The translations under genes were made by a program, and so were the position numbers. Positions 61,852 to 64,000 of a DNA stretch of 64,000 nucleotides are shown one piece after another. Position 1 is the first letter of the stretch, and every line of letters begins with the position of its first letter. The notes under the pieces were generated by a model. The model was not told the origin of the DNA. It saw only the letters and a list, made by a program, of their open reading frames with translations, and did no database searches. Source of the DNA: Alcaligenes ammonioxydans (GTDB taxonomy: Bacteria > Pseudomonadota > Gammaproteobacteria > Burkholderiales > Burkholderiaceae_B); contig NZ_CP049362.1 in the NCBI RefSeq assembly GCF_019343455.1, positions 1,240,001-1,304,000 on the forward strand. The letters run 5' to 3'.

Positions 61852-63084
61852 ATGAGCTTCGGACAAGGATTGAGCGGCCTGAACGCCGCCTCCCAGAACC
61901 TGGATTCTATCGGTAACAATATCGCCAACTCGGGAACGGTTGGCTATAAAGCGTCGAGTGTGCAGTTCGCGGACGTTTACGCGAACTCGCGCGTCGGTCT
62001 GGGCGTGCAAGTATCGCGCGTCAGCCAGCGCTTTTCGGTGGGTAACATCAGCTCCTCGGGCAATATGTTTGACATGGCCATTGACGGGGCCAATGGCCTG
62101 TTCCGTCTGGAGCAAAGCAACGGTGCCGTGCTGTTTTCGCGCAATGGCCAGTTCTATCCCGACAAGGCAGGCTATTTGGTGAATGCCCAGGGCCACTACC
62201 TGACCGGCTATGGCGTGGGCAGCAGCCAGCTTGAGCGCTTGCAGGTGCCATCGGCAAACGTGCCGCCCAAAGCCACGACGTCCCTGGATTTCAAGCCCAA
62301 CCTGCCCGGTGGTGCCGAAGCAATTCCAGCCCAGGATGCCAATGGCAATCCCATCAATATCTTTGACCCCAAAGACAGCACCACTTACAGCGAATCGTTT
62401 AGCTACTCCGTTTACGACTCTCTGGGCAACAGTCACGAAATCTCTCAATACTTTGTCAAGCGGCCTGCCAATGCGGGCGGTGAAAGTGTATGGGACGTGT
62501 ACTACATGGAAGGCAGCACGCCTTTGTCGCCCGCCAAAGCGACACTGACTTTTAACGGTGCCGGGGTGCTGACCAGCCCGACCCCTGCAACGGTCAACCT
62601 GACCTTGGCCAACCCCGGCGGCAATGCCTCCCCGGCCGACGACCTGGTCTTTGATGTGCGCTATACCGGCACGACCCAGTTCGGTGGCGAGTTTGCCAAA
62701 GGCAAGCCTTACCAGGATGGCTACGCCACCGGTGAATACGCTGGCATGAACATCGACAAGGACGGCACCATGGTGGCGTCCTACACCAACGGCGTCACTC
62801 AACGTCTGGGTTCGCTGGTTCTGGCCGACTTTAGCAACTTGCAAGGCCTTAGCCCCGTGGGCGGCAACGCCTGGGCAGAGACCGGCGCGTCGGGTCAACC
62901 CATTCTGGGCCGTCCTGGCGAGAACGGGCTGGCCACGATCAAGGGTCAGGCCGTGGAAGACTCCAATGTGGACATGGGTCAGGAACTGGTCAATATGATC
63001 ATTGCCCAGCGCACCTATCAGGCCAATGCCCAGACCATCAAGACACAGGATCAGGTTCTGCAAACCCTGGTCAACCTGCGTTAA
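61852..63084 (+). CDS. flgE: Flagellar hook protein FlgE
   Basis: 410 residues. N-terminal rod/hook motif ASQNLDSIGNNIANSGTVGYKASSVQFADVYA and C-terminal QELVNMIIAQRTYQANAQTIKTQDQVLQTLVNLR flank variable D1/D2 domains. AAGGAAATTTC upstream of the ATG is the ribosome-binding site. Builds the hook joint. Confidence 0.95.
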   Translation: MSFGQGLSGLNAASQNLDSIGNNIANSGTVGYKASSVQFADVYANSRVGLGVQVSRVSQRFSVGNISSSGNMFDMAIDGANGLFRLEQSNGAVLFSRNGQFYPDKAGYLVNAQGHYLTGYGVGSSQLERLQVPSANVPPKATTSLDFKPNLPGGAEAIPAQDANGNPINIFDPKDSTTYSESFSYSVYDSLGNSHEISQYFVKRPANAGGESVWDVYYMEGSTPLSPAKATLTFNGAGVLTSPTPATVNLTLANPGGNASPADDLVFDVRYTGTTQFGGEFAKGKPYQDGYATGEYAGMNIDKDGTMVASYTNGVTQRLGSLVLADFSNLQGLSPVGGNAWAETGASGQPILGRPGENGLATIKGQAVEDSNVDMGQELVNMIIAQRTYQANAQTIKTQDQVLQTLVNLR

Positions 63085-63092
63085 GAGCTGTC

Positions 63093-63842
63093 ATGGATCG
63101 CCTGATTTATACCGCCATGAATGGCGCTCAGCGCACGCTGGAGCAGCAAGACGTCATCACCAACAATCTGGCCAATGTGAACACGTCCGGTTTTCGCGAA
63201 CAGCTCGCGTATTACCGCTCGGTGCCCGTTACTAGTGAGGACGGTGCGCAGACCCGTGTGGGCACCGCCACGGTGACGCCGGGCAGTCGTTTTCAACCGG
63301 GCACAATGGCCGAAACCGGTAATGCACTGGATGTGGCGATTGCAGGTCAGGGCTGGTTTGCCGTTCGTGCGCTCGATGGCCAGGAGGCCTATACCCGGGC
63401 AGGCGATCTGGTCGTCAATGCCCAGAACCAGTTGGTGACGCAGTCCGGTTTGCCCGTGCTGAGCGCCGACGGTCAGGCGATCGAGATTCCCGATCGGGGA
63501 ACCGTCACTTTTTCCAGCGACGGTCAGTTGACTGCCCTGGGAGCTGGCGACAATCCGCGCGACATTCAGGTGATGGGGCAGTTGAAAATGGTCAACCCAC
63601 CCGCCGCCGACCTGTTGCGGGGTCAGGATGGTTTGTTTCGTATGAGCAGCGGTGCACCGGCTCCCGCGGACCCGTCGGTGCGGATGGTGTCGGGCTTTAT
63701 TGAAAAAAGCAACGTGAACCCGGCTGAAGCGATGGTGGCCATGATTGCCAATGCCCGTCGTTTTGAAACCCAGATGAAGGTCATCCAGGACGCCGGCGTA
63801 CGCGAGGACCGGGCCAACTCTCTACTTTCATTTAATGGCTAA
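63093..63842 (+). CDS. flgF: Flagellar basal-body rod protein FlgF
   Basis: 249 residues, proximal rod. N-terminal [30 protein letters not shown] and C-terminal [26 protein letters not shown] match FlgF. It starts eight bases after flgE. Confidence 0.95.
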   Translation: MDRLIYTAMNGAQRTLEQQDVITNNLANVNTSGFREQLAYYRSVPVTSEDGAQTRVGTATVTPGSRFQPGTMAETGNALDVAIAGQGWFAVRALDGQEAYTRAGDLVVNAQNQLVTQSGLPVLSADGQAIEIPDRGTVTFSSDGQLTALGAGDNPRDIQVMGQLKMVNPPAADLLRGQDGLFRMSSGAPAPADPSVRMVSGFIEKSNVNPAEAMVAMIANARRFETQMKVIQDAGVREDRANSLLSFNG

Positions 63843-63886
63843 GCCTCGCGCATGACGCGAGCGCTAGCTTCAAGGATTACACACAC

Positions 63887-64000
63887 ATGATTCGCTCTCT
63901 GTGGATTGCCAAGACCGGTCTGGAAGCCCAGCAGACCAATATGGATGTCATTTCCAATAACTTGGCCAACGTCAATACCACCGGTTTCAAACGTACCCGT
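63887..64000 (+). CDS. flgG: Flagellar distal rod protein FlgG (5' part, cut by window end)
   Basis: The first 38 codons are present: [38 protein letters not shown] in pattern, the invariant FlgG start. AAGGATT lies 11 bases upstream of the ATG. The rest lies beyond the window, as expected for flgBCDEFG order. Confidence 0.93.
   Translation, partial: MIRSLWIAKTGLEAQQTNMDVISNNLANVNTTGFKRTR

Overview
The window looks like a chromosomal segment of a motile, Gram-negative betaproteobacterium, most likely Burkholderiales/Alcaligenaceae and Alcaligenes-like. This assignment is an inference. It rests on a moderately high-GC genome, a neutral-porin family outer-membrane protein, FlhDC-type flagellar control joined to a motAB-cheAW-mcp-cheRBYZ-flhBAF-flgNMA/flgBCDEFG block, and beta-type metabolic genes. 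No rRNA gene, CRISPR array, complete insertion sequence or prophage was seen.

Left part (1-11 kb), carbon oxidation. A PYROXD2/phytoene-desaturase-like flavoprotein is followed by a GntR/FCD regulator that is divergent from glcDEF (glycolate oxidase). Two perfect TGGTC-N-GACCA operator palindromes lie in the shared intergenic region. Next come an aldehyde dehydrogenase on the minus strand, a divergent two-component system whose response regulator carries a one-base frameshift, and a secreted GlcG/HbpS-like protein.

11-18 kb, acid-stress or decarboxylation module. A gene-poor, partly AT-rich stretch precedes a large Orn/Lys/Arg decarboxylase whose N-terminus looks frameshifted. It is followed by an AspT/YidE-family antiporter and glutamate decarboxylase GadB. 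IS3-like debris and tRNA-Thr(CGT) follow.

18-35 kb, transporters, stress and sulfur handling. Genes here encode a MAPEG protein, an AI-2E family permease, a Na/Pi cotransporter, two identical tRNA-Asn(GTT) genes flanking a porin, an EamA permease, a patatin phospholipase, a LysR/YeiH pair, SirB, a BigR/Blh/YeeE-YedE persulfide-detoxification set, and a divergent CadR/CadA heavy-metal efflux pair.

35-41 kb. A SulP anion transporter, a TM2 protein, divergent glpK and glpD, and an NlpC/P60 lipoprotein.

41-64 kb, flagellum and chemotaxis. The master regulator genes flhDC lie behind a strikingly AT-rich control region. They are followed by motAB, cheA, cheW, an MCP, cheR, cheB, cheY, cheZ, a terminator, flhB, flhA, an unusually long flhF, a terminator, then flgN-flgM-flgA on the minus strand and flgBCDEF plus the start of flgG on the plus strand. 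A near-consensus sigma-28 promoter precedes flgM. The order fits the usual hierarchy: FlhDC turns on export and basal-body genes, FlgM holds FliA until the hook is complete, and MotAB and Che proteins then power and steer the flagella.

Most of the window is well-known biology. The best candidates for something less described are the N-terminus of the decarboxylase and its antiporter/GadB neighbourhood, the HbpS-like protein beside a two-component system, the clustering of sulfur genes, and the roughly 400-residue C-terminal extension of FlhF.
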